Of a stretch of DNA of 64,000 bases, positions 43,003 through 51,480 are shown one piece after another. The position numbers and the translations under genes are program-made. The first letter of the stretch is position 1. Each line of letters starts with the position of its first letter. The stretch comes from Lachnospiraceae bacterium (GTDB lineage Bacteria; Bacillota; Clostridia; Lachnospirales; Lachnospiraceae), in assembly GCA_017443065.1 (NCBI GenBank), contig JAFSPF010000113.1:1-64000 (forward strand), given 5' to 3'. The notes under the pieces are model-generated. The model ran no database searches. It saw nothing but the letters and a program-made list of their open reading frames with translations, and was not told the origin of the DNA.

Positions 43003-44269
43003 TCACTCCAAAATAAAAGAGAACCATCAATATAATTGAACAGACCTTACCGACTTTTCCAGGAAATATTTTGAAATATAGGAACAGTCCAGATGACACA
43101 CAGACTTGTAGCAGAAAAACCAACGATAACAATGATAGTTTTCCGCAAATCAAATCCAGCATCAAGGCAAAAAACAGGCTGATCAGCAAGATAGTCGGAT
43201 AGTATCCCCATAGAATCTGCCGTTTCGTATAAGGGAGCAATAACCCTAAATTGCTCTCTTCAATGAAGGTTGTTGCATGTTTTGCGCTCGCCTGAAATAA
43301 TGACTGGAATGTCATCAATATACAAAGCGATGCAGCAGCATTATTGCTTGTAGTATCAATTGTATTTTTAAACAAGCTAACAGCAATGCCGCTTAGTAAA
43401 AAACAACTTGCTCCAAACAATACCAGTATCAGAACCCAGCTTTGCTGGTGCATTCTGATAAAATCCAGCAAACTTTTTTTAAAAATTGCCGTTTGCGGGG
43501 TCGGATGAAGGCTGTGAAGCTGGAGTCCCTTCACAGTTGAAGAACGGTTTTCTTCTGCGATACGAAGCATATCAGCATAATTATTCTGACTTTGAGCAGT
43601 CATTACCTCATCTAAAAATCGAAGGTTATTCTCATACTTGGTCATATTAAGTACTAAATAACGACCATCATATATAGTTAGCATAACGGTAATAACTGCT
43701 GCTGGAAACAGAAATATTGAATGCTTTAAAAACAGCAATGAGGTCATCACTATAAACACCGGCAATACTGCCAATCGCCTTTTATCGGATTCATGGTAAA
43801 AAATCCAGGCAAGCAAAAAGCTGTTCTGAATAAATAGGGTCAGCTTCAAATAGTCAAGTAGAGTCTGCTCGTCAATTGTTAAGTGATGGATAATCAAAGA
43901 AATGACAAAGGCAAGAAGGCTTCCACCAAAAGCCGTTAGAACCTTCTTTATTTTCAGCTGCTTCTTAAAAAAAGAAGAATTATAGGTATAAAGCACTGTT
44001 GCGCTGTTCATCATGTAAATCGGGTTTTTACCTAAAAAAACACGAAAAAAACAACCCAACACTACAAGCGCATAAAGATAGTGTTGAGATTGGTCAAGTT
44101 TATTCCACCAATCACTATCCCCATTGAGTTGAGTTAATACATAATATCCACCAAACCCTATTGACCCGAAAAGGATAAGCAACGGCATCCAATAATGACG
44201 CAGAATCCCCTTTGTCAAGCGCCATTTGTTTTTTATTAGAAATAAAGACGATTGATTATTCATTATCAT
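42977..44269 (-). CDS. ABC transporter permease (AT-rich module)
   Basis: A 430-residue membrane protein with about ten hydrophobic segments, resembling exporter permeases of the EcsB/bacteriocin-transport sort. Substrate unknown; peptide export or self-immunity to a peptide is typical for such pairs. Base composition is strikingly AT-rich compared with all flanking genes, and codon use (AAA, ATT, TTA) differs, a sign of recent transfer. It overlaps its ATPase gene by 14 nt; start is ATG 44269 or ATG 44263. Confidence 0.75.
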   Translation of the reverse strand: MIMNNQSSLFLIKNKWRLTKGILRHYWMPLLILFGSIGFGGYYVLTQLNGDSDWWNKLDQSQHYLYALVVLGCFFRVFLGKNPIYMMNSATVLYTYNSSFFKKQLKIKKVLTAFGGSLLAFVISLIIHHLTIDEQTLLDYLKLTLFIQNSFLLAWIFYHESDKRRLAVLPVFIVMTSLLFLKHSIFLFPAAVITVMLTIYDGRYLVLNMTKYENNLRFLDEVMTAQSQNNYADMLRIAEENRSSTVKGLQLHSLHPTPQTAIFKKSLLDFIRMHQQSWVLILVLFGASCFLLSGIAVSLFKNTIDTTSNNAAASLCILMTFQSLFQASAKHATTFIEESNLGLLLPYTKRQILWGYYPTILLISLFFALMLDLICGKLSLLSLVFLLQVCVSSGLFLYFKIFPGKVGKVCSIILMVLFYFGVMLHYRRIW

Positions 44270-44975
44270 TTTTCAATTTAAGATAAACATCCTCGAGTGA
44301 TCCCTGCGCCATATCCAATCCAGCATCCTGTAGCAACTCGCTGCGTGTCCCGGAAGCTATTACTTTTCCACGTTGAATCATCACAAAGCGATCGCAAATA
44401 TTTTCAACAACGTCTAAGAGATGGCTGGATAGAATAACCGTTTTTCCATCCTCTTTTTGCTGAAGAAAGACTCGTTTCAATTGAACAATCTGTGTAGGAT
44501 CCAATCCTGTAAATGGTTCATCAGCAATAAGAAGTTCGTAGTCTTTTAAGAGGGAAATTGCAATCATCAGTTTTTGTTTCGATCCTTTAGACAAAGCAAA
44601 TGGTATCTTGTTTTGATGAGTTCCAAGTTCCAGATGCGCCAACAAGGTTTCAACACTCACAGTGTTTTTAGGATAAACTGCTTTCATGAATTGAAGGTGC
44701 TCCAATACAGACAGCTCATCAAAGAAAACCGGTGTATCCGGTATATAAGAAACGGGATAGTTTTGGTCATAGCTAAAAGCATCTTTTCCGTCTATAAGAA
44801 CATGTCCTGACGATGGTCTCAAGTATCTCACAAAGGTTTTGATAGTTGTTGATTTACCGGCACCATTACTGCCAATTAGACCTACAACTTCGCCTTTCCT
44901 GCAATAAAACGACAAATCATCAATGGCGCAGAGGTCTCCATAAAAGTAGGAAACATTTTGTAATTCAACGTACAC
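44256..44975 (-). CDS. ABC transporter ATP-binding protein (AT-rich module)
   Basis: A 239-residue ATPase partner of the permease. Walker A is GSNGAGKST (about 35-43); the signature segment is degenerate, FALSKGSKQKLMIA in place of LSGGQ; Walker B ends in LLIADEPFTGLD. The degenerate signature with KGSKQK is frequent in EcsA-like exporters. The start is GTG 44975: AGGAGG lies 6 nt upstream, whereas no ATG is well placed. Shares the AT-rich composition of the permease gene. Confidence 0.85.
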   Translation of the reverse strand: MYVELQNVSYFYGDLCAIDDLSFYCRKGEVVGLIGSNGAGKSTTIKTFVRYLRPSSGHVLIDGKDAFSYDQNYPVSYIPDTPVFFDELSVLEHLQFMKAVYPKNTVSVETLLAHLELGTHQNKIPFALSKGSKQKLMIAISLLKDYELLIADEPFTGLDPTQIVQLKRVFLQQKEDGKTVILSSHLLDVVENICDRFVMIQRGKVIASGTRSELLQDAGLDMAQGSLEDVYLKLKNDNE

Positions 44976-45020
44976 TTAAATCCTCCTAAATGCATCATTC
45001 TGCAAATGAAGCATAAGACA

Positions 45021-45320
45021 TCATAACACAGCCTGAAATGCCACTCTTTTGTAGCTGACAAAATACTCCACCGCGTTCTCCGGGAAGAACTCTTTGAATT
45101 CGGAATAGAGATGGCTTGCCAGTGTTTTGTTGTGCGCGATGACAAGCGTCGGCTTGTTCAGCGCCTGGATGACGTTTGCCATCGTGAAGGTCTTGCCGCT
45201 TCCCGTCACGCCAAGCAGGGTCTGGAACTGGTTGCCTTTTTTGAAGCCGTCAACCAGCGCCGCGATCGCCTGCGGCTGGTCGCCGGTCGGTTTGTAATCG
45301 GAACGAAGTTTGAAGTCCAT
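45021..45320 (-). pseudogene. Truncated duplicate of the uvrB 5' end
   Basis: An open frame of 99 residues. The first 90 match UvrB residues 1-90 with only two changes (Lys20 to Ala, Gln70 to His); the last nine are unrelated. By my count about 24 of 270 nt differ from the intact gene, almost all at silent positions. It keeps a start codon and GGGGAGA ribosome-binding site but ends in front of the AT-rich ABC genes. It includes the Walker A but cannot form an active UvrB. It is a recombination scar rather than a new gene. Confidence 0.85.
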
Positions 45321-45343
45321 TGCGCGTTATTCTCCCCGGTTTT

Positions 45344-45366
45344 TGCGGTCAAATAATTTGACCGCA
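45344..45366 (-). terminator. Perfect palindrome downstream of fic
   Basis: Ten-bp arms TGCGGTCAAA and TTTGACCGCA enclose a 3-nt loop, 17 nt after the fic stop and 24 nt before the truncated uvrB start. On the plus strand it is followed by TATTTT and on the minus strand preceded by AAAATA. It can act as a terminator in the plus direction and, weakly, for fic. A regulatory site for the original uvrB is the alternative. Confidence 0.5.
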
Positions 45367-45382
45367 TATTTTCCCAATTTAC

Positions 45383-46465
45383 TTATTTTTTTGGGCGTTT
45401 CTTTTTCTCTTTGGGAGATTCCTTCGCTAACGCATAGCGCGTGGATCTCGCCTGCCCTGTTCTGGTAAGATATCCTTCTTCAACCAGTTTCTTTAACGCC
45501 GCTTCCACAGAAGAACTCCTGATTCCCGGGCACAATTCTAATATCTCGCTCTTTGTAAAATCTCCGATCTTCTTTGTTGCGGCCCGCTTGACCAGATCAT
45601 AGGAAGACAGCTTCTCACTGAAAAGATTCACGCGGTCTTCAAAATCTTTATATGCTGCCAATACGATACCGAGCAGATATTTTACGAATGCTGAATAATC
45701 GTTTTCTCCTTCATGCCAGCCTTCTGACGTATCTTGAAGCACATCATAATAAGTTTCCTTTGTCTTTTCGATGATGTGCTCTAAGCTGATATAACGTCCT
45801 ACCACATAGCCGCTCTGGTATAACAACAGCGTGGTCAGTAATCGGCTCATTCTGCCGTTGCCGTCATTGAAGGGATGGATGCAAAGAAAGTCTTTGATAA
45901 ACACCGGTATAAGGAGCAACACATCAACAATGCCAGTATCGACCGCGCGATTATAATTCTCGCAGATCGACTCTATCGCTCCCGGCGTTTCATATGGCTT
46001 CAGCGGTGTGAAAAGCACATACTCCTTTCCATCTCCTGTTTTGGCACTGATATGGTTCTGCGTATTCTTGAACTTTCCTCCGATGGTACGTCCGGCGTAT
46101 TTATACAGATCGCGATGAAGTTGGAGAATCACGGAAGATGTGATTGGAATATACTCATATCTCTCATGAATAAGAGAAAGAACATCGCGATATCCGACAA
46201 TCTCTTTTTCGTCTCTATTCTTAGGTGTTGTCTTTTCTGCTATCAGTTCTTTGATTCGTACACTTGTGGTGACAATACCTTCGATCTTGTTGGAACTTTC
46301 TGTGCTTTGGATCTTGGCAAGCTCGACCAACCGTTCTAATTCCACCGGCTTTTGCCTAAGGTATAATTCCTGCCTGCCCTTATATTCATGGATCTGTGCA
46401 ATCAAAGAGACGATCTCATTGTCCCATCGCACATCCGACAAAAGAGAATAATTGAACTCTCGCAT
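45383..46465 (-). CDS. Fic-domain protein (class II) with C-terminal winged helix
   Basis: A 360-residue protein likely to AMPylate other proteins. The catalytic motif HPFNDGNGRMSR is complete. The inhibitory-helix motif (S/T)xxxE(G/N) is present before the core as SNKIEG, which marks a class II, self-inhibited Fic protein. The last ~70 residues look like a winged helix-turn-helix, and the tail is rich in Lys. It is GC-poorer than the core genome. It stands alone; a 67-residue Cys-containing protein gene lies upstream in the same direction. Roles proposed for this type include stress control and phage defence, with no direct evidence here. Confidence 0.88.
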   Translation of the reverse strand: MREFNYSLLSDVRWDNEIVSLIAQIHEYKGRQELYLRQKPVELERLVELAKIQSTESSNKIEGIVTTSVRIKELIAEKTTPKNRDEKEIVGYRDVLSLIHERYEYIPITSSVILQLHRDLYKYAGRTIGGKFKNTQNHISAKTGDGKEYVLFTPLKPYETPGAIESICENYNRAVDTGIVDVLLLIPVFIKDFLCIHPFNDGNGRMSRLLTTLLLYQSGYVVGRYISLEHIIEKTKETYYDVLQDTSEGWHEGENDYSAFVKYLLGIVLAAYKDFEDRVNLFSEKLSSYDLVKRAATKKIGDFTKSEILELCPGIRSSSVEAALKKLVEEGYLTRTGQARSTRYALAKESPKEKKKRPKK

Positions 46466-46510
46466 GGCGTTCCCCTTTCTCCCAAACTATATCATATATC
46501 GGGAGAAGAA

Positions 46511-46714
46511 TCAATTGCTTGGGAGACCTGCTCCATTCAGACTAAGACCTCCATAAGCATAAATGAGCTGCCAGGCTTCAGAAAATGTATCCGCCTCTCC
46601 GTTTTCCTGGTTGGAGTCACCGCATTGGTCACAAAACAAATACTCTTCCGGGATTTTCTCGTCTGAGAAAAACACACCGCCGGACAAATGGTTACTGTAT
46701 ATGTATTTATGCAT
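46511..46714 (-). CDS. Small CxxC protein of unknown function
   Basis: A 67-residue protein starting MHKYIYSNHLSGG and containing CDQCGDS. Conserved-looking aromatic and glycine positions (GGVFFSDE, YAYGG) and a GGAG ribosome-binding site 4 nt before ATG 46714 argue for a real gene; I recall small Bacillota proteins of this look but no known function. It lies 45 nt upstream of fic in the same direction. A frame in another phase over the same bases shows no such pattern. Confidence 0.5.
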   Translation of the reverse strand: MHKYIYSNHLSGGVFFSDEKIPEEYLFCDQCGDSNQENGEADTFSEAWQLIYAYGGLSLNGAGLPSN

Positions 46715-46919
46715 GGACTCCACCCGCTTATCAAATTGCTGTATTAATAATCTCTTTTTATTCTCTCATATCCGTTTCTGCTTGTCATTAAACCCGTTGT
46801 TTAATATTTCTGCCATCGGCTCTCGCGGCATGATTGTAATGATCCGGAAAGATGGCTTATGGAAGTACTTTCCCTGTTTTACGAATGAATGTCACCTTGC
46901 AATTCTGTGTTGTTTCGTG

Positions 46920-48134
46920 TTATTTCATCTTATCCTGTTCCGTTTTTCCGGACGAAAGAATCGGCGAATCCTCCTGTATCATCAGATACTCCATGGCGCG
47001 CAGCACTTTCGGGTGGTAACAGACCATATGCATCCCCGGATTGTCTTTTTTGGTGATGATAAAATGTTGTCCCTTGCAAATACGGATCTCAATATTCCGG
47101 AATAAAACACCGCCGTCATCAAACAATTCATATGTCAGTTTCTCTCCCGCCTTTTCTTCCAGACGCATCAACAGTGCCTCCGAAGATTCCTGTTCCGCAG
47201 GTATGAGTTCCAGCAGCGGTCTGGCTTTCGAAAACAGCGCATCCATGCGTTTACCGTAAAGTGCATGTTCTTTTTTTGAACCGCACAGATAATAACTTGC
47301 TTCCTCCGGAAAGCCGTCGATGGCCTCTCCGTCCAAAAACACACTTCCGGAACAGAAGCTCATATGAAGAAACAGACCGTTTTCCTCTTCCGGCAGGTAA
47401 AACGGCGAAACCTGTCCGGTCATATATAACGGCAGCCATCCCTCCAGCCCCATCAGCATCTCATGCAGCGGACGATCGACATTATGAATGACCTCCAGGC
47501 GCAATCCCTTGCGGATACACATACCAAGTCCAAAAATGTATTTTCTGGAAAACTCCGGATCTTTCGACATTTCTTCCATCGGCATGGAACTGTACTGCCG
47601 GACGGGTTCCATGGAGGGAGACATCACGGTTTTTTTCAGAAAATCCAGCTGTGCTTCCCGGGACCCCGCAGTGCCGAAATACTTTTTCGATACCGGGAGA
47701 CGGACCGGCATCACGGGTACTTTCCATTCATCAAAGCGAATGGATTTCAAATACTGATTCAGATCAAAATCGTTGATACTGTGCAAAAAACGCGTAATGG
47801 ATTCTTCTTCACCGCGCACCGTATCCGCATCCGACAGCCATTCATATAATGCATGCTGACAGGATTCCGCATTCGAAAGATCCGCCTCACGGAGGCCTTC
47901 CATCCGGGAAAGCTGATCCCGGAGGTTTCGCGCATTGCCCTCATGCTGTATAACATACCGGCAGAACTCCTCCAAAAAGGCCTCCGGATCAGCCGGAATC
48001 CGTTCTCCGGAGCGCACACGGGACAGATACGAGGGATCATAATTCATGGCACGCGCGCAGGACGCTCCGCTCAACTTCAGCGTATCAAAGAGTTCATTCA
48101 GTCTGCCCGGTGAAAATGCCTTTTTTTCTTTCAT
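46920..48134 (-). CDS. Helix-turn-helix protein with large unknown C-terminal region
   Basis: A 404-residue cytoplasmic protein. Residues about 8-70 look like a degenerate XRE-type helix-turn-helix (LNELFDTLKLSGASCARAM followed by YDPSYLSRVRSGER). The remaining ~330 residues match no family I can name; they contain LHEMLMGLEGWLPLYMTGQ near the middle and may bind a ligand or phosphate. ATG 48134 is preferred to a start 27 nt earlier because the residues before it are not family-like. It is divergent from the zinc-ribbon gene at 48262 and may regulate it. Confidence 0.55.
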   Translation of the reverse strand: MKEKKAFSPGRLNELFDTLKLSGASCARAMNYDPSYLSRVRSGERIPADPEAFLEEFCRYVIQHEGNARNLRDQLSRMEGLREADLSNAESCQHALYEWLSDADTVRGEEESITRFLHSINDFDLNQYLKSIRFDEWKVPVMPVRLPVSKKYFGTAGSREAQLDFLKKTVMSPSMEPVRQYSSMPMEEMSKDPEFSRKYIFGLGMCIRKGLRLEVIHNVDRPLHEMLMGLEGWLPLYMTGQVSPFYLPEEENGLFLHMSFCSGSVFLDGEAIDGFPEEASYYLCGSKKEHALYGKRMDALFSKARPLLELIPAEQESSEALLMRLEEKAGEKLTYELFDDGGVLFRNIEIRICKGQHFIITKKDNPGMHMVCYHPKVLRAMEYLMIQEDSPILSSGKTEQDKMK

Positions 48135-48261
48135 GCTGTTCGCGCCCCGGAAGCGGGGCATGCGGATGCTGTTTTTGTCATTGACAAAACCGCTATCCGG
48201 CTGTTTTGGAGGTCTTCGTTTACCGAAAACATTATATCATACTTATCGGGGGTTTTTGCTT

Positions 48262-49629
48262 ATGGAAATCAAGGCCTATGTCTGCCCGCAATGCGGCGGT
48301 TCGCTCGAAGTGGCGTATGACACCACGTTTACGACCTGTCCGCACTGTGGCAACAAAATACACATTTCTTATGACGGGGACGCACCAAAGGATCCCGGAC
48401 TGCGTCAGTTTATCGACGGCACCTCCGGCGTGCCTGTGGCGACGGCACTGCTCCCTGCGGAGTATACTGCGGATGCTGCGCTCCTGACGCAATTTCAAAG
48501 CGATCTTGTGCCGATGATGCACACCCTGCACGCACAAAACGGGGACGGGTCTGTCCGCTTTGTTTCAGCCTCTGCGGAAATGTTCACGGATGTGCGGAGT
48601 AAACTGCTGCAATTCGGCATCAATGCCTCTCCCGGCAGTTTTATCATGTCTTCTTTCCGGTCCTTGATCGAACCTGAGATCTACCTGCTGCAATGGGCCT
48701 ACCGGATGGCGGGCGCACCGCTGAAGCGCGTTGCACGCGCAACGCTGCCCGGACATTTCGGGCAGAACCCGGAAACGGCCGCGAAGCATTACCTGGATAT
48801 TGTACAGGCCTATCACGCACAACTGGGCGAACCCATTCATATTGTCAATCATCATTTTGAGGGGATGTTATTCAAGTATACGGCACGGATAGAGGAGCAT
48901 GACTGTATCGTTCTTGCGGGCGCGGAGTATCAGGGGCTGGAATACAATTACGGCAATGCGCTTTCCGACGGACTCGCAGGGATCGGCAAATCCCTTCTCT
49001 CCGGTTTACAGGGGCTGACGGGACAACGACTCTCCTCCCCGCAGCAGCGTCAGACTGCACCACCCGGCAGGATCCCCTTTGGTCATGCCGCGGATTACGG
49101 ACAAAAAGTCGATGCGATCGACTGGGGCAGTGCCCGCCGGTTCATTTGTGTCGCATGGACTGAGAAGGAAGAGGATGCAACAGAGCAGTTTTTTCGCTTT
49201 GTGTCTTCCGTGACCCCCGATCCGTCGCTCGCGCAGCAGGAGCTGCAGCTGATTAACACCCGCCTGTCACAACAGATGCAGCATGTGCAGATGCAGCGGA
49301 TGCAGGCACAGCAGATGCAGATGCAGACCATTCGGATGCAGGGCGATCTGTCCCGGCATATTGCACAAAACAACGCACAGGTAAGCGCGGGCATCATGGA
49401 TTCCTGGAACAGGCGACAGGCTGCGCAGACACGCATGAGTACAGGCTTTTCCCAGGCCGTCCGAGGCGTTAACACGTATACAACACCTTCCGGAGGCACG
49501 GTAGAGGCTACAGCAGCCGCAGATCATGTCTATCAGAACAAATTCGGAGATACCATCGGGATCTCCGGTAATGATATCGACCAGGGCCTTGCATCAAAAC
49601 TGAACTGGACAAAGCTGGATCCGCAGTAG
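48262..49629 (+). CDS. Zinc-ribbon protein of unknown function with Met/Gln-rich coiled region
   Basis: A 455-residue protein. The N-terminus is a zinc ribbon with CPQCGG (9-14) and CPHCGN (28-33). Residues about 55-300 form an unknown mixed alpha/beta region. At about 350-385 there is a long QM-rich stretch (repeated MQ pairs) that should be helical, then a conserved-looking C-terminus with TYTTPSGG and LNWTKLD. No signal peptide or membrane segment. ATG 48262 follows ATCGGGGG; an upstream open frame of 72 codons has no support. It is followed 37 nt later by a lipoprotein gene, and both likely form one operon. Function unknown. Confidence 0.65.
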   Translation: MEIKAYVCPQCGGSLEVAYDTTFTTCPHCGNKIHISYDGDAPKDPGLRQFIDGTSGVPVATALLPAEYTADAALLTQFQSDLVPMMHTLHAQNGDGSVRFVSASAEMFTDVRSKLLQFGINASPGSFIMSSFRSLIEPEIYLLQWAYRMAGAPLKRVARATLPGHFGQNPETAAKHYLDIVQAYHAQLGEPIHIVNHHFEGMLFKYTARIEEHDCIVLAGAEYQGLEYNYGNALSDGLAGIGKSLLSGLQGLTGQRLSSPQQRQTAPPGRIPFGHAADYGQKVDAIDWGSARRFICVAWTEKEEDATEQFFRFVSSVTPDPSLAQQELQLINTRLSQQMQHVQMQRMQAQQMQMQTIRMQGDLSRHIAQNNAQVSAGIMDSWNRRQAAQTRMSTGFSQAVRGVNTYTTPSGGTVEATAAADHVYQNKFGDTIGISGNDIDQGLASKLNWTKLDPQ

Positions 49630-49666
49630 GTTCCCTTACACCGGTTCCCGGAGAAAGGATGTGCTT

Positions 49667-51157
49667 ATGAAAACAAACTCTGTCTGTCGCATGATGGTAT
49701 GCCTGTCGGGCTGTGCGCTTCTATTCGGCGCCTGCGGAAGAAATGCCGTCGCTCCCTCCTCCACGGCCGGCAGCTCCCTGACGGAAAACACCGCCATCTC
49801 CGCCCTAAGCTCCACGCAAAGTGCGGCAGCATCCTGGGCACTGCAAAACACGCTGATGAAACTGGACACGGAGGAAATTGACGGCATTGACTTCACCGTC
49901 GGTACGGAGGGCGGTCTCGAGAGCGGCACCACATCAAATGCGGAAGAAATCCGGAATATTTATGATGCGCTTTGTGATTTACGGCTCGGCACCCCGACCA
50001 CAATGGCAGTGGAAGACGACTCTCTTTTTATCCGCGTAAGGGCCGGAGAAAAAGAGTACAGCTTCCGCTTTGAACATAATATCACCGAAACGGCGGACGG
50101 ACGTTTCGAAGTCGAAAACTTCTCTCCCCTGAAGCGGTATATCCTCGACCTCCTGGAGGCATATGGAGACTGGGGACGAGCCGACAGCGAACCTGTGGAT
50201 CAGAGCATTGTTCCGGCACCGGATAACGCTTCCGGCGGACGTTCCGCCGGGAAAACGGCGGCGGATAAGGATGTCGTCATCCGTCCGACAGAAGCGCAAA
50301 ATGTCAGGCTGGTCAGCTATTCACAGCCGCAGGGAGAATTCTCCATGAAGATCCCGGAGGGATGGAATGTCCAGAACTCGGGAGACTATGTCAGTTACCG
50401 CATCCTTGTGTCCGATCCCGCCCAACCCATGCGCCAGATTTTTATCATGCTCTGCGGTGCGGGCTATCAGGACCGGTCGGTGGCAAACATGGCGCAGCGC
50501 TATATGACGATGGGTGATTCTTCTTACTACATGCCCGTAGCAACCACGGAGGGGTGGTGGGACGGCTTTTTCTCCACCGGCGGCGGTTCCTTTACCGTGC
50601 ACGAAAACCTCGGAAAAACGGGGATCGGCGGGGATCTTCTCCATGCCACGGCCACGGACGCTTCCGGAAACAGTTCCGAAGGCCTCTTTACCGGTGTTGT
50701 CTATTCCATTGACATTTATACCGGCATGAATTTTTCCATGACAGTCGGTGAAGCCATGCAGTGTATCACTGCGGACCCCTATGAATTTACCGACTGGGAA
50801 CCCGTGCTTCTGGAGAGCCTCTGCTCCATTTCCTTTTCCGATGCCTTCTGGCAAAACCGCGCCGCCAACTGGCAGCAGATCATGAACAACGCCTCTTATA
50901 TTTCCAGCACATGGAACAACATCTCGAATATGGTAATGAATTCCTATGAACGCCGTTCCGGCAGCCAGGATATCATGATGCAGGAATGGAGTGATGCAAA
51001 GCTGGGATACGAACGGATTGTTGACACACAGACAGGAGAGACCTACAAGGCAAGCATCGGATTTATGGACGCCTACACAGGCACGCGCTACAAAAAAGTG
51101 GAGCAGGGCAGTGGTCTGTATAACCAGGCGGTTTCGGGGTATATCGATCTGAAGTAA
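49667..51157 (+). CDS. Secreted lipoprotein of unknown function
   Basis: A 496-residue lipoprotein with signal peptide and lipobox ending LLFGACG (Cys23). A Ser/Ala/Thr-rich linker follows, then two unknown domains, about 55-165 (with a small beta-rich DUF4340-like look) and 210-400. The C-terminal part is rich in Trp, Tyr and Asn (WQQIMNNASYISSTWN). ATG 49667 has AAAGGA 8 nt upstream and is favoured over a GTG two codons earlier. The pattern of a cytoplasmic zinc-ribbon protein plus lipoprotein suggests a locus for some envelope task, but nothing identifies it. Confidence 0.65.
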   Translation: MKTNSVCRMMVCLSGCALLFGACGRNAVAPSSTAGSSLTENTAISALSSTQSAAASWALQNTLMKLDTEEIDGIDFTVGTEGGLESGTTSNAEEIRNIYDALCDLRLGTPTTMAVEDDSLFIRVRAGEKEYSFRFEHNITETADGRFEVENFSPLKRYILDLLEAYGDWGRADSEPVDQSIVPAPDNASGGRSAGKTAADKDVVIRPTEAQNVRLVSYSQPQGEFSMKIPEGWNVQNSGDYVSYRILVSDPAQPMRQIFIMLCGAGYQDRSVANMAQRYMTMGDSSYYMPVATTEGWWDGFFSTGGGSFTVHENLGKTGIGGDLLHATATDASGNSSEGLFTGVVYSIDIYTGMNFSMTVGEAMQCITADPYEFTDWEPVLLESLCSISFSDAFWQNRAANWQQIMNNASYISSTWNNISNMVMNSYERRSGSQDIMMQEWSDAKLGYERIVDTQTGETYKASIGFMDAYTGTRYKKVEQGSGLYNQAVSGYIDLK

Positions 51158-51480
51158 TGCGATTTTACGCCCCCGAATCACTCCTGTTCATGAGCCTGCC
51201 CCCTGGTCCCTGAGAATGCGGTAGGTCTCAAGGTAGTTTTTGTCCCGTCCTTCCGACAGCAGGGCTCTCACCGCCGCCCATCCCTCCTCGCGGAAGCGGA
51301 GTGCGGAAGCGGAGCCAAAACGCATGTATCCCCGTCCAGCCTGTCCCCGCTCATGATGTAGGGGAGACAGTGCCGGTCGAGGATACGGTTGTTTTCCTTT
51401 TATCACAGGTTCCTGTCATACGCAATCCGGGCAGGGCGCAGGCTCAGCCGCCCGAAGGCGGGAGTCAGTGTTTGTGTCTG
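51158..51480. other. Gap between lipoprotein and hydrogenase operon; possible 45-residue ORF
   Basis: Two convergent transcription units end here. A minus-strand frame 51188-51325 would encode 45 residues ending RDQGAGS with weak GGGG upstream; it may be a small gene or the remnant of one. A short hairpin CCGCC-CGAA-GGCGG (51448-51461) stands 19 nt beyond the hydrogenase ferredoxin stop and could help terminate that operon, although no T-run follows. Around 51289-51315 there is a tandem GGAAGCGGAG repeat. Confidence 0.35.

Noticed and set aside
46563..47105. A 180-codon plus-strand frame between the small protein and the helix-turn-helix gene
   Set aside because: It overlaps two better-supported minus-strand genes and its translation is low-quality (rich in Cys, Phe and Leu without domains).
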